The translations under genes were made by a program, and so were the position numbers. From an uncultured Burkholderiales bacterium (GTDB lineage Bacteria > Pseudomonadota > Gammaproteobacteria > Burkholderiales > Burkholderiaceae_C), in the NCBI GenBank assembly GCA_903886485.1, contig CAISMH010000017.1, positions 248,001-312,000 on the forward strand: a stretch of DNA of 64,000 nt, given 5' to 3'. The notes under the pieces are model-generated. The model was not told where the DNA came from and did no database searches. It saw only the letters and a list, made by a program, of their open reading frames with translations. This document shows, piece after piece, positions 1 to 8,768 of this stretch (its first letter is position 1; every line of letters begins with the position of its first letter).

Positions 1-398
1 CCATCGCGGAATTCATGGAGCGCCGCTTGTCGCCCGCGCGCAGCACCTGCGACTGGGCGGCGCGTCGCCAAACCGCGTTGTCTGAACGCGTCTCGCGCAT
101 GAGCAATTTGTTGCGCACACGCGTGGACTTTGAACAGCAACAAAGCAGCCAAGCCTTGCTCACCACGATGAACCAACGCCAAGACGTGCAACTCAAATTG
201 CAGGCCACGGTGGAGGGGCTGTCTGTTGCGGCCATCACCTATTACTTCACGGGCTTGGTGAGTTATCTGGCCAAAGGCGCGGAGAAGTTGGGTTGGCCTT
301 ATGCACCAGACATCACCGCCGCCTGCGCTTTGCCCTTTGTGGGCTTGATGGTTTGGTTGTCGATGCGGCGACTGCACAACAAAGTGTTTAAGAAGTGA
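1..398 (+). CDS. DUF3422 family membrane protein, C-terminal part (start outside window)
   Basis: Only the last 130 or so codons are present; the frame is open to the left edge, so the gene begins before the window. The visible part ends in two hydrophobic stretches (around GLSVAAITYYFTG and ACALPFVGLMVWL), preceded by a charged, probably helical segment with the ERRLSPARSTC motif. I recognise this as the conserved C-terminus of the DUF3422 family, inner-membrane proteins of unknown function common in Burkholderiales. The stop overlaps the GTG start of the next gene by four bases (GTGA), so the two are probably cotranscribed and translationally coupled. The biochemical role is not known. Confidence 0.8.
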   Translation, partial: IAEFMERRLSPARSTCDWAARRQTALSERVSRMSNLLRTRVDFEQQQSSQALLTTMNQRQDVQLKLQATVEGLSVAAITYYFTGLVSYLAKGAEKLGWPYAPDITAACALPFVGLMVWLSMRRLHNKVFKK

Positions 399-2245
399 GC
401 GATCAAAAACTGACGCGTTGGCGCGCTGCACGCTGCGGTGTCGCCCTTGCATGGCTGGCGTTTTTGAGCGCTTGCACCACATCGCCCCACACCGTTGGCA
501 GTGAGCCTCTACAACCCGAAATCGCCACGGGCTTCTCACGCAAAGCCGATGTGGTGACCCAACAATTTGCGGTGGCTGCTGCCAACCCCTTAGCGACACA
601 AGCGGGCTTCGAGATTTTGAAAGCGGGTGGCTCAGCGGTCGATGCGGCCATTGCGGTGCAAATGGTGCTGGGGCTGGTGGAGCCGCAATCGAGTGGTTTG
701 GGCGGCGGGGCCTTCTTGTTGCACAGCGCGTTGGGCCCAGATGGTGCGCTCAAAGTGCAAGCCTTTGATGGCCGCGAGACTGCACCTGCGGCGGCTACAG
801 AAGATCTGTTGCTCAATGCCGAGGGCAAGCCACTCGCGTTTCACGACGCAGTGGTGGGCGGTCGTTCCGTGGGCACACCCGGTGTGCTGCAGATGTTGGC
901 GCAAGCCCATGCGCAACATGGCAAGCTGCCATGGGCGCAGTTGTTTGAACGCGCCATTGCCTTATCGACACAAGGCTTTGACATCAGCCCGCGCTTGCAC
1001 GCGCAACTCAAGGCCGATGCGTATTTGCGCTTAGACCCGACGGCGCGGGCCTACTTTTACCAAGCCAATGGCGAGCCGCATCCGATTGGTTTTGTGTTGC
1101 GCAACCCCGAGCTGGCCGGTGTGCTGCAACGCATTGCCCGCGAGGGCGTGCAAGCGTTCTACAGCGGCGAAGTGGCGCAAGCCATGGTGCGCAAAGTTCA
1201 GCAGCACCCGACCAATCCCGGTCGCTTGCAACTCAGCGACTTGGCCGACTATCAAGCCAAAGAGCGCGCGCCTCTGTGCTTTGACCACGCCGCCATGGCG
1301 CACGTGTATCGCGTGTGTGGCTTTCCGCCTCCAAGTTCGGGTGCGATTGCCATGGGACAAATTTTGGGCATGTTGCAGCACACGCCGGCCTCCTTGATGC
1401 CCTTGTCCCGAGAAGCGGATGACCTCGCCCCTGACCCGCGTTGGTTGCATTTGTACTTCGAGGCCTCGCGCCTCGCTTTTGCCGACCGCGCGCACTACGT
1501 GGCCGACCCCGACTTTGTGAACGGCCCCGGCGGCGATTGGCGCACTTTGTTGGCCCCTGCTTATCTGCGTGAGCGTGCCCAATCGATTCGCCCCGTGGCC
1601 ATGCACCAAGCCGCGCCCGGCGTGCCTGTGCGCGGCCAACGCAGCAGCTTGGCGCCCATGGGGGAGCAGCCCGAATACGGCACCTCACACATCAGCATCG
1701 TCGATGGGCAGGGCAACGCGCTGGCCATGACCAGCACCATTGAAGACGCGTTTGGTGCGCGCCAAATGGTGAAAGGTTTTCTACTCAACAACGAGCTGAC
1801 CGACTTCAGTTTTGTGCCGCGTGATGCACAAGGTCGCGCCATCGCCAACCGCGTGCAGCCAGGCAAGCGCCCACGTTCGTCCATGTCGCCCACCTTGGTG
1901 TTTGACCAGACCACGGGCCAGTTGGTGATGAGTGTGGGCAGTCCGGGGGGCGCGATGATCATCCACTTCACCACCAAGACTTTGTATGGCGTGCTGAACT
2001 GGGGCTTGAGCCCGCAACAGGCCATGGACTTGCCCAACTTCGGCACCGTGGGTGGTTCTGTGCTGTTGGAGTCCAATCGTTTTGCTCCCGCCACCTTGGA
2101 GGCCTTGCGTTCACGCGGAGCCGAGGTGCGCGAGACGCCTATGCCCAGTGGCTTGCAAGCCATTGTTCGCCAACCGGTGAACGGACGCAGCGCTTGGGTG
2201 AGTGGGGCTGACCCACGCCGCGAGGGCGTGGTGATGGGGCAGTGA
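395..2245 (+). CDS. ggt: gamma-glutamyltransferase (glutathione hydrolase), lipoprotein type
   Basis: Gamma-glutamyltransferases are Ntn hydrolases that cleave glutathione and transfer the gamma-glutamyl group, usually in the periplasm or outside the cell. The 616-residue precursor starts with a hydrophobic signal ending in a lipobox (LSAC, Cys27), so the enzyme is probably membrane-anchored. Family hallmarks are the SSGLGGGAF segment near the N-terminus, the autoprocessing and nucleophile Thr at about residue 430 in YGTSH, the following SIVDGQGNA, and a glycine-rich SVGSPGG segment near the C-terminus. The length is normal for the unprocessed precursor. The GTG start overlaps the upstream stop and fits the signal peptide. 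Glutathione or another gamma-glutamyl compound is the likely substrate; specificity cannot be read from sequence. Confidence 0.93.
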   Translation: MSDQKLTRWRAARCGVALAWLAFLSACTTSPHTVGSEPLQPEIATGFSRKADVVTQQFAVAAANPLATQAGFEILKAGGSAVDAAIAVQMVLGLVEPQSSGLGGGAFLLHSALGPDGALKVQAFDGRETAPAAATEDLLLNAEGKPLAFHDAVVGGRSVGTPGVLQMLAQAHAQHGKLPWAQLFERAIALSTQGFDISPRLHAQLKADAYLRLDPTARAYFYQANGEPHPIGFVLRNPELAGVLQRIAREGVQAFYSGEVAQAMVRKVQQHPTNPGRLQLSDLADYQAKERAPLCFDHAAMAHVYRVCGFPPPSSGAIAMGQILGMLQHTPASLMPLSREADDLAPDPRWLHLYFEASRLAFADRAHYVADPDFVNGPGGDWRTLLAPAYLRERAQSIRPVAMHQAAPGVPVRGQRSSLAPMGEQPEYGTSHISIVDGQGNALAMTSTIEDAFGARQMVKGFLLNNELTDFSFVPRDAQGRAIANRVQPGKRPRSSMSPTLVFDQTTGQLVMSVGSPGGAMIIHFTTKTLYGVLNWGLSPQQAMDLPNFGTVGGSVLLESNRFAPATLEALRSRGAEVRETPMPSGLQAIVRQPVNGRSAWVSGADPRREGVVMGQ

Positions 2246-2267
2246 TGAGTTTTTTAGAAAGTGACCT

Positions 2268-2774
2268 ATGTTTTTAAGTCGACGTGTATTGAATAGCCTG
2301 CGCGCTGGTGTGTGGATGATTGCGGCTCTTTGCCTGTGTGTATTGACTGGCGTGGCAAGCGCGAGCTCACCCATCGACATGGCGCACATCCTCGGCGCCG
2401 ACTACAACCGTCACACGGGCGTACCCACAGGGGGCCACACCTTGCTCAAAGGCGATGTGCGCCTCATTCCTGGCAGCGAGTCCGACCCAGACCCCAGTGG
2501 CGTGTACCGCGCCCATGTGCAAATGGCCGACCCCGCGAGGCCTGGGCAGTGGTTGACCAAAACGGATCGCAATGGCAGCCCCATGTACAACACCATGTTT
2601 CCCAAATCGTGGGATGCACAGCGTGTGACGTCGGAACTCGATGCGGCTTGGAACAGCCCCACCAAAACCATCCAAGGAGACAAGTGGCGCGCACTCACGC
2701 CCAGTGGTGTGCGGGTGGAGGGGTATCTCGCTCCGCGTGTCACCGCCTATCCTGTTTACAGCAAACACCCATGA
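2268..2774 (+). CDS. secreted EndoU-like nuclease domain protein
   Basis: This is a 168-residue protein with a clear N-terminal signal peptide (hydrophobic residues about 15-32, cleavage near ASA). The mature part resembles the bacterial EndoU nuclease domain: an early His followed by a GGH motif (TGVPTGGHTLL), a central MFPKSWD segment, a helix, and a C-terminal TAYPVY strand. Known members are RNA endonucleases, often found as the toxic tips of contact-dependent or polymorphic toxins. Here the domain stands alone behind a signal peptide. The stop overlaps the ATG of the next gene (ATGA), the arrangement expected of an effector with an immunity partner. Family assignment rests on motif recall; RNase activity is inferred. 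Confidence 0.6.
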   Translation: MFLSRRVLNSLRAGVWMIAALCLCVLTGVASASSPIDMAHILGADYNRHTGVPTGGHTLLKGDVRLIPGSESDPDPSGVYRAHVQMADPARPGQWLTKTDRNGSPMYNTMFPKSWDAQRVTSELDAAWNSPTKTIQGDKWRALTPSGVRVEGYLAPRVTAYPVYSKHP

Positions 2775-3187
2775 AGCACATCCACTTCTTGCACCGTGAG
2801 CAACTGCCTGTGCCCGGCTCACAGGCCAAAGCCGTGCGCTATCCCACATGCGAATGGCGTGCCCCCGCAGGGGACGCCTCAGATGCCGCACACCATCCTT
2901 GGAACCGCTTTGTGTGTAGCTGGCTCACCAGTGACATGGCGGATGTCGCGCATTGCGATGAGGTGCTTCACGTCATGGCGCAGATCGAAGCCGGCACACG
3001 CGAAACATGGTTTGTAGATGGCAATGCCTTCAACGTGGACTTGCAAGCCACGGGTGTTCAGTTCAACCCAAGCAATGTCGGACCAGAAGACACCGCGTAT
3101 TGGAACCAAGCGCAAGGTCGATTCACGCTGACCGAGGTGCAGGCCGTCTTGCGTTTGTGGCGAGATTTTTTAGCGCAGTCGCGCTAA
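2771..3187 (+). CDS. small protein, candidate partner (immunity) of the EndoU-like protein
   Basis: 138 residues, no signal peptide, predicted cytoplasmic. The start ATG overlaps the stop of the EndoU-like gene by four bases, so the two are coupled. The second half (an ETWFVDGNAFNVDL strand region followed by a helix around TLTEVQAVLRLWRDFL) has a layout that reminds me of the YacL/UPF0231 family, but I cannot confirm homology. Its position directly behind a secreted nuclease suggests an immunity or inhibitor protein; that is inference from context. The 3' end overlaps the convergent antiporter gene by four bases. Confidence 0.6.
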   Translation: MKHIHFLHREQLPVPGSQAKAVRYPTCEWRAPAGDASDAAHHPWNRFVCSWLTSDMADVAHCDEVLHVMAQIEAGTRETWFVDGNAFNVDLQATGVQFNPSNVGPEDTAYWNQAQGRFTLTEVQAVLRLWRDFLAQSR

Positions 3188-4953
3188 CGCGGCTGGCTAT
3201 CGCCCAAGCCCTCTTTGTGTTTGAGCGCATCGCGCATCAGCGCGTAGCGCGTCATACGCTGGCCTTGCACCAAACGAATCACACGTTTGAGGGGAATGCC
3301 GATGTGGGCCAAGGTTTGGCTTGCAAGCATCAGGCTGCCTTCAATCACTTCGGGCACGACTTCGGCAGCGCCTGCTGCGCGCAGCGCTTCTAGGTGCTCG
3401 TCGTCGTGGGTGCGAACAATCACGGGCACGTGTGGGGCATGCTCTTTAACCCATGCCAACACCTTCAGCGCTGAGGGCGTGTCTGGGTAAGTCACGGCCA
3501 CCGCTGCGGCGCGCACCAAGCCGGCGGACATGAGGCTGGAAAAACGTGTGGCATCGCCCAGCTCCACATGGTGGCCATGTTCGCGGCCCATGTGCACTTG
3601 GTCGGGGTCAGAGTCGAGGGCGACGTAGGGAATGTTTTCCAGCGTGAGCAAGTCGGCCAAGTTGTGACCACTGCGCCCGTAGCCGCAAACAATGACGTGG
3701 TTTTCAATCTTGAGCGACCGCTGCGCCATGCCGGTGAGCGCCAGCGATTGCAGCAGCCAGTCGGTGCTGATGAGGCGGTTGACGATGCGGTCTGCATTCA
3801 TCACCAAGAACGGTGTCGCAATCATGGACAGCACCATGGACGCCAAGATCGGACTCATCCACGCGGCAGGGATGAGCGCATTTTGCAAGCCCAGCGACAA
3901 CAGAACAAAACCGAATTCACCCGCTTGTGCCAAGTACAAGGCGGTGCGCAGACTCACGCCCGCTGGCGCGCCCGTGATGCGAGCCAACACAAACACCAAG
4001 CCAGCTTTGAGAAACAGCGGCACCACCGACAGCAGCAGCACCCAGCCCCAACTGTCGATCAGCACCTCCCAATCCAGCTTCATGCCAATGGTGATAAAGA
4101 ACAGGCCCAACAACACATCGTGGAAAGGACGAATGTCGGCCTCCACCTTGTGCTTGAAATCTGTTTCGGCAATCAACATGCCGGCCAAGAACGCGCCCAT
4201 CGCGAGGGACAAGCCGGCCAGCTCGGTGAGCCAAGCCAAGCCCAAAGTCATGAAGAGCAGGTTGAGCATGAACAGCTCATCACTTTTGCGCCGTGCCACC
4301 AGTTGCAGCCAAGAACGCATCACACGTTGGCCGCCCCACAGCAGCAAGCCCACCAGTGCGGAGGCTTTGAGCATGGCGATGGACAGCACTTTCCAAATAT
4401 TGTTTTCACCCATGTCGGCCAGTGCGGGGATGAGCACCAACAGCGGCACGACCGCCAAGTCTTGAAACAGCAGCACGCCCATCACACGCTGGCCGTGAGG
4501 GGACGCCAGCTCCACACGGTCCGCCATGAGCTTGACCACAATGGCCGTGCTGGACATGGCCAAGGCACTCCCCAGTGCCAACGCCGCCTGCCAGCTGAGA
4601 CGCCAGATATAGCCCAACTCTTTGAGGGCAAAGCCCACGGCCAAGTTAAAGAGCAAGGCGCCTACGAGGGTGAGCACCACTTGGCCCAGTCCCAAGCCAA
4701 ACACCAGTTGGCGCATGCGCATGAGCTTGGGCAGGTTGAACTCCAAGCCGATGACGAACATCAAAAACACCACGCCAAACTCAGCCAAGTGCTCAACCGC
4801 GGCTGAATCGTTGGCCAATGCCAAAGCGTTGGGGCCTATCACCAGGCCCGCGAACAAATAGCCCAACATGGCGGGCAATTGCAGCAGTCGGCAAGCCACC
4901 ACACTGACCACAGCAGCGCACAGATACAGGAGCGTGAGTTCGAGGGATGACAT
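3184..4953 (-). CDS. Kef-type cation:proton antiporter (CPA2) with TrkA-N domain
   Basis: Monovalent cation/proton antiporter-2 family protein, 589 residues from the chosen start. The first 390 residues form about a dozen membrane helices (Na/H exchanger domain). They are followed by a TrkA-N/RCK domain with an NAD-binding GxGxxG motif (VIVCGYGRSGHN) and an acidic strand end (ALDSD). Such proteins export K+ or Na+ in exchange for H+, gated by nucleotide or glutathione adducts. I place the start at the ATG at 4953 (MSSLELTLLYL), because the 20 upstream residues are polar and unlike the family, and the hydrophobic first helix begins directly after this Met. Ion specificity and ancillary subunits are not evident here. 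Confidence 0.88.
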   Translation of the reverse strand: MSSLELTLLYLCAAVVSVVACRLLQLPAMLGYLFAGLVIGPNALALANDSAAVEHLAEFGVVFLMFVIGLEFNLPKLMRMRQLVFGLGLGQVVLTLVGALLFNLAVGFALKELGYIWRLSWQAALALGSALAMSSTAIVVKLMADRVELASPHGQRVMGVLLFQDLAVVPLLVLIPALADMGENNIWKVLSIAMLKASALVGLLLWGGQRVMRSWLQLVARRKSDELFMLNLLFMTLGLAWLTELAGLSLAMGAFLAGMLIAETDFKHKVEADIRPFHDVLLGLFFITIGMKLDWEVLIDSWGWVLLLSVVPLFLKAGLVFVLARITGAPAGVSLRTALYLAQAGEFGFVLLSLGLQNALIPAAWMSPILASMVLSMIATPFLVMNADRIVNRLISTDWLLQSLALTGMAQRSLKIENHVIVCGYGRSGHNLADLLTLENIPYVALDSDPDQVHMGREHGHHVELGDATRFSSLMSAGLVRAAAVAVTYPDTPSALKVLAWVKEHAPHVPVIVRTHDDEHLEALRAAGAAEVVPEVIEGSLMLASQTLAHIGIPLKRVIRLVQGQRMTRYALMRDALKHKEGLGDSQPR

Positions 4954-5035
4954 ACCACGCAATGGTACTGAGCGTTTGTGACATGCTGGCTTTTGTCGCT
5001 CACATAAACTCAAAGCTTATTGCGTAATTTGTCGA

Positions 5036-5944
5036 ATGAACTCTGTCCAACGTCCGGCGCTGTCCGGCCTTCTTCTTGCCGCAGCTGGCGCCATTGCCTT
5101 CAGTGGCAAAGCGATCATCGTCAAACTGTCCTATCGCTATGGGGTGGATGCGGTCACGGTCATCATGTACCGCATGTTGTTTGCGCTGCCGTTGTTCATC
5201 GCTATGGGCGTGTGGGCTGAGCGCCAAGCCAGCGCGCGTGCGAACCCACTGACACGACGCGATGTGCTGGACATCATCGGCCTAGGCTTTGTGGGCTATT
5301 ACCTGTCGAGCTACCTCGACTTCTTGGGCTTGCAGTTCGTCACGGCCAGTTTGGAGCGGTTGATCTTGTACCTCAACCCCACCTTGGTGGTGCTGCTGGG
5401 CTGGGCGGTTTATCACAAGCCCATTCATCCCAAGCGCATGTGGGCCATGGCCGTGAGCTACAGCGGTGTGCTGTTGGTGTTCTCACATGAGCTGTCCTTT
5501 GCGGGTGCTGATGTGCTGCTAGGCAGCAGCTTGGTGTTTGCCAGTGCCTTGAGCTATGCGGTGTATTTGCTCTACAGCGGCCAACTGGTGCAACGCATCG
5601 GTGCGTTGCGCTTGGTCGGCTGGGCCACCAGCGTGGCGTGTGTGTGTTGCATGGTGCAGTTCGCGGTGTTGCGCCCACTGTCTGCGGCCGTGGTGCCGGT
5701 CGAGGTGTTGTGGCTGGGTGTGCTGAATGCAGTCGTGTGCACGGTCGCCCCCGTCTTGATGGTGATGATGGCGATTGAGCGCATCGGTGCCGCCTTGACC
5801 GCACAAACAGGCATGATGGGCCCCATGGCCACCATCGCCTTGGGTGTGTGGGTGTTGAATGAGCCACTGAACATGTGGATTGGCTTTGGCACTTTGCTGG
5901 TGTTGGGTGGTGTATTTATTGTTTCTAGATATGGGAGTAAGTGA
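5036..5944 (+). CDS. EamA/DMT family transporter
   Basis: 302-residue integral membrane protein with about ten hydrophobic helices arranged as two EamA repeats, the standard size and architecture of drug/metabolite transporter superfamily exporters. The early helices carry GAIAFSGKAIIVKLSYRYG and the last ends in a short basic tail. Members export amino acids, nucleosides or other small metabolites; the substrate cannot be assigned. The stop TGA shares its last base with the ATG of the following SDR gene (TGATG), so the pair is probably cotranscribed. A second EamA gene lies on the opposite strand two genes downstream. Confidence 0.88.
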   Translation: MNSVQRPALSGLLLAAAGAIAFSGKAIIVKLSYRYGVDAVTVIMYRMLFALPLFIAMGVWAERQASARANPLTRRDVLDIIGLGFVGYYLSSYLDFLGLQFVTASLERLILYLNPTLVVLLGWAVYHKPIHPKRMWAMAVSYSGVLLVFSHELSFAGADVLLGSSLVFASALSYAVYLLYSGQLVQRIGALRLVGWATSVACVCCMVQFAVLRPLSAAVVPVEVLWLGVLNAVVCTVAPVLMVMMAIERIGAALTAQTGMMGPMATIALGVWVLNEPLNMWIGFGTLLVLGGVFIVSRYGSK

Positions 5945-6738
5945 TGGATTTAGGACTCAAAGGCAAATGGGCATTGGTGGGTGGCGCAAGCAAGGGCTTG
6001 GGTTTTGGCTGCGCACAATCGCTGACGCGTGAAGGCGCGCATGTGGTCATCGTGGCGCGGGGTGCTGAGGCGCTGCAAGCGGCTGCTACAGAGCTGCGCA
6101 AACTAGGCACCACCATTCTTGCGGTGGCGGCGGACATCACCACCCCCGAAGGTCGCGAAGCCATTTGGACCGTGGCGGGGGGACCTGGCAAAAACTTTGA
6201 CATCGTGGTGACCAACGCAGGCGGACCGCCCCCTGGCGACTTTCGAACATGGGATCGCGATGCGTGGATCAAAGCGGTGGACGCCAACATGCTCACCCCC
6301 ATTGAGTTGATCAAAGCCACGGTGGACGGCATGGCCGAGCGTCAATTTGGTCGCATCATCAACATCACCTCCAGCGCGGTGAAGGCACCCATCGATATCT
6401 TGGGCCTGTCCAATGGCGCACGCTCAGGCTTGACAGGTTTTGTCGCGGGCGTGGCACGGACACCCAAGCTGGCCGCCAACAATGTGACCATCAACAACTT
6501 GCTGCCTGGTGCCTATGACACCGACCGCCTCAAAACGACGATGAAAGGCGCGGCAGACAAAACGGGTCAGCCCATCGAAGCCATTGCAGATGCCCGCAAG
6601 AAAACCATCCCCGCCCAGCGCTTTGGTCACCCACAAGAGTTTGGCGACACCTGCGCATTTTTGTGTTCAGTACAAGCGGGTTACATCACGGGGCAGAACG
6701 TCTTGACCGATGGTGGGGCTTACGCGGGGACGTTTTGA
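5944..6738 (+). CDS. SDR-superfamily protein with altered catalytic residues
   Basis: 264-residue Rossmann-fold protein. The N-terminal nucleotide-binding motif GGASKGLG and the NAG motif (TNAGG) are intact, and it aligns along its length with FabG-like short-chain dehydrogenases. The usual Y-x-x-x-K pair is not present: the segment that should read YxxxK reads S-N-G-A-R, before SGLTGF, while the catalytic Ser (ITSS) is kept. I recall similar LSNGAR-type proteins in other Burkholderiales, so this is probably a divergent subfamily rather than a decayed gene. A GTG codon directly precedes the chosen ATG; the ATG gives the compact TGATG junction with the transporter upstream. Substrate unknown. 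Confidence 0.85.
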   Translation: MDLGLKGKWALVGGASKGLGFGCAQSLTREGAHVVIVARGAEALQAAATELRKLGTTILAVAADITTPEGREAIWTVAGGPGKNFDIVVTNAGGPPPGDFRTWDRDAWIKAVDANMLTPIELIKATVDGMAERQFGRIINITSSAVKAPIDILGLSNGARSGLTGFVAGVARTPKLAANNVTINNLLPGAYDTDRLKTTMKGAADKTGQPIEAIADARKKTIPAQRFGHPQEFGDTCAFLCSVQAGYITGQNVLTDGGAYAGTF

Positions 6739-6754
6739 GCGATGGCTGTGCGGC

Positions 6755-7675
6755 TCACTTGCGTGACGACACCACAATCCCTCCCACAATCAGCACAAAT
6801 GCTGCAATGTGGTAGGTCTGCGGCAGCTCGCCCAAGGCCAGTGCGGATAGCGTGGCTGCAAACACAGGGGTGAGGTTGGCAAAAAAGCCCGCGATGTTGG
6901 GGCCGACGCGCTGCACACCCAAGCCCCAGCAGCGGTAGGCTAAAAGTGCGGGGCCAACAGCGACATAAATGAGTGCTGCGACCAAGGGCCAGCCCCAGCT
7001 GATGTGTGCGTCTACCAAGCCGGTGTAACCGCCCCATTCCGCCGCAGTGAAGGCACCCGACCAAACCAAACCAAACGCCATTTGCGCCATCAAAAAGAAG
7101 GCCCAGTTGCCGCGCACTTGCGCAGGCTCTTGCGTGTGCGACAGCAGCCAGCTGTACCACGCCCAGCACACGGTGGCGATGAGCACACACACATCGCCCA
7201 GCACCCAACGCACATTGGACAAGGCGTACCAGTCACCACGGCACAGCACCAACAGCACCCCCATGATGGACAACACGGCGCCTAAGATTTGGCGCTTGCG
7301 AACCACCTGTTTGAAAAACAACGCACCCATGCCCAGCATGAACACGGGCGTGCTGGAGGCGACCAAGGTGACGTTGATGGGGGTGGATGTTTGCAGCGCC
7401 AAATACTGCAAACTGTTGTAGCAGCCCACACCCAGCAGGCCCAGCAACGCGTAGCGCTTCCAGTGCGACCAGAGTGGGCTGTGGCGTCGCAGCACATGGT
7501 GCGCGATGGGCAGCAGCAATGCAAAGGCCAAAACCCAGCGCAAAAAGTTCAGCGTCAGCGGCGGGATCAGCTCGTGCACCAGTCGCCCCACGATGGCGTT
7601 GCCTGCCCACAGCAAGGGGGGGACCAATAAAAGCGCCGCAGTGCGCGGCGTCAGGGCATGAGGAACTACAGACAT
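6755..7675 (-). CDS. EamA/DMT family transporter
   Basis: 306-residue membrane protein with ten predicted helices and two EamA domains; the first helix contains the LLWAGNAIVGR segment typical of this family. It converges with the SDR gene, leaving only 16 bases between the stops. A small-molecule exporter role follows from the family; the substrate is not predictable. It is not a close copy of the EamA protein at 5.0 kb: the two differ throughout, so this is not a recent duplication. Upstream it is divergent from the quinone reductase gene across about 110 bases that must hold both promoters. Confidence 0.88.
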   Translation of the reverse strand: MSVVPHALTPRTAALLLVPPLLWAGNAIVGRLVHELIPPLTLNFLRWVLAFALLLPIAHHVLRRHSPLWSHWKRYALLGLLGVGCYNSLQYLALQTSTPINVTLVASSTPVFMLGMGALFFKQVVRKRQILGAVLSIMGVLLVLCRGDWYALSNVRWVLGDVCVLIATVCWAWYSWLLSHTQEPAQVRGNWAFFLMAQMAFGLVWSGAFTAAEWGGYTGLVDAHISWGWPLVAALIYVAVGPALLAYRCWGLGVQRVGPNIAGFFANLTPVFAATLSALALGELPQTYHIAAFVLIVGGIVVSSRK

Positions 7676-7784
7676 AGGAGCGAGACTTTACCTGAGGGGG
7701 CGATAACCCATGCGACACCCCCATCACTGATTTCGTGGCAGGATTTGGCACCTTCAAACTAAACCAACTCCGGAGCATCACCCC

Positions 7785-8768
7785 ATGACCAAAGCAGTCA
7801 TCATCGAAAAAAACGGCGGCCCTGAAGAGCTCAAGCTCATCGACGTGACCGTGGGCCAGCCTGGTCCTGGCGAGATTCGTATTCGCCACAAAGCCATTGG
7901 CTTGAACTTCATTGATGTGTACCAACGTACTGGCGTCTACACCTTGCCCATGCCTTTGCATTTGGGCATGGAAGCCTCGGGCATCGTCGAAGCCGTGGGC
8001 GAGGGCGTGACCCATCTGAAGGTGGGTGACCGCGCTGCCTACGCCAGCCAGCCCCCCGGCAGCTATTGTGAAGAGCGCGTCATGCCCGCCAAGTGCGTGT
8101 GCAAATTGCCAGATGCGATTTCATTTGAAACTGGCGCAGCCATGATGCTCAAAGGTTTGACCGCGCAATACTTGCTCAAGCGCACCTTGCCACAAGGTGG
8201 TTTGCATGCAGGCGACTTCATCTTGTTCCACGCCGCAGCCGGTGGTGTGGGCCTGATCGCTTGCCAATGGGCCAAGGCCTTGGGCTACCAACTCATCGGG
8301 ACGGCTGGCAGCGACGCCAAGTGCGCACTGGCCAAAGCGAATGGCGCAGCCCACGTCATCAACTACAACACCGAAGACTTCTTGGCCCGCGTGAAAGACA
8401 TCACGGGCGGCAAAGGCGTGAAAGTGGTGTACGACTCGGTGGGCAAAGACACGTGGGACAAGTCACTCGACTGCTTGGCCCCCTTTGGCTTGATGGCGAG
8501 CTTTGGCAATGCCTCAGGCGCACCTGCCCCCATCGCGCCTGGCATTTTGGGCCCCAAGGGTTCGATTTACCTCACACGTCAAACCTTGTTCAGCCACATC
8601 GTCACGCGCGAAAGCACGCAAGAAATGGCCGACGATTTGTTTGAAGCGGTGACCAGCGGCAAGGTGAAGATTCACATCGACCAAACTTACCCCTTGGCCG
8701 ACATTGCCCAAGCGCACCGCGACTTGGAAGCCCGCAAAACCACGGGTTGCACCATCATCACGCTTTAA
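7785..8768 (+). CDS. qor: NADPH:quinone reductase (zinc-independent MDR)
   Basis: 327 residues, the usual size for quinone oxidoreductases of the medium-chain dehydrogenase/reductase superfamily. It has the GroES-like N-terminal domain (GLNFIDVYQRTG) and a Rossmann domain with the AAAGGVG nucleotide-binding motif (FHAAAGGVGLIACQ). No structural or catalytic zinc cysteines are seen, consistent with the QOR branch, which reduces quinones with NADPH in the cytoplasm. A purine-rich segment ahead of the ATG (CTCCGGAGCATC) can serve as ribosome-binding site. The stop overlaps the end of the convergent ATPase gene by four bases. Confidence 0.9.
   Translation: MTKAVIIEKNGGPEELKLIDVTVGQPGPGEIRIRHKAIGLNFIDVYQRTGVYTLPMPLHLGMEASGIVEAVGEGVTHLKVGDRAAYASQPPGSYCEERVMPAKCVCKLPDAISFETGAAMMLKGLTAQYLLKRTLPQGGLHAGDFILFHAAAGGVGLIACQWAKALGYQLIGTAGSDAKCALAKANGAAHVINYNTEDFLARVKDITGGKGVKVVYDSVGKDTWDKSLDCLAPFGLMASFGNASGAPAPIAPGILGPKGSIYLTRQTLFSHIVTRESTQEMADDLFEAVTSGKVKIHIDQTYPLADIAQAHRDLEARKTTGCTIITL

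Noticed and set aside
3568..4806. Long open frame of 412 codons on the plus strand opposite the Kef-type antiporter
   Set aside because: It is antisense to a well-supported gene and its product is His/Gln-rich with no recognisable domain; it is a by-product of codon bias.
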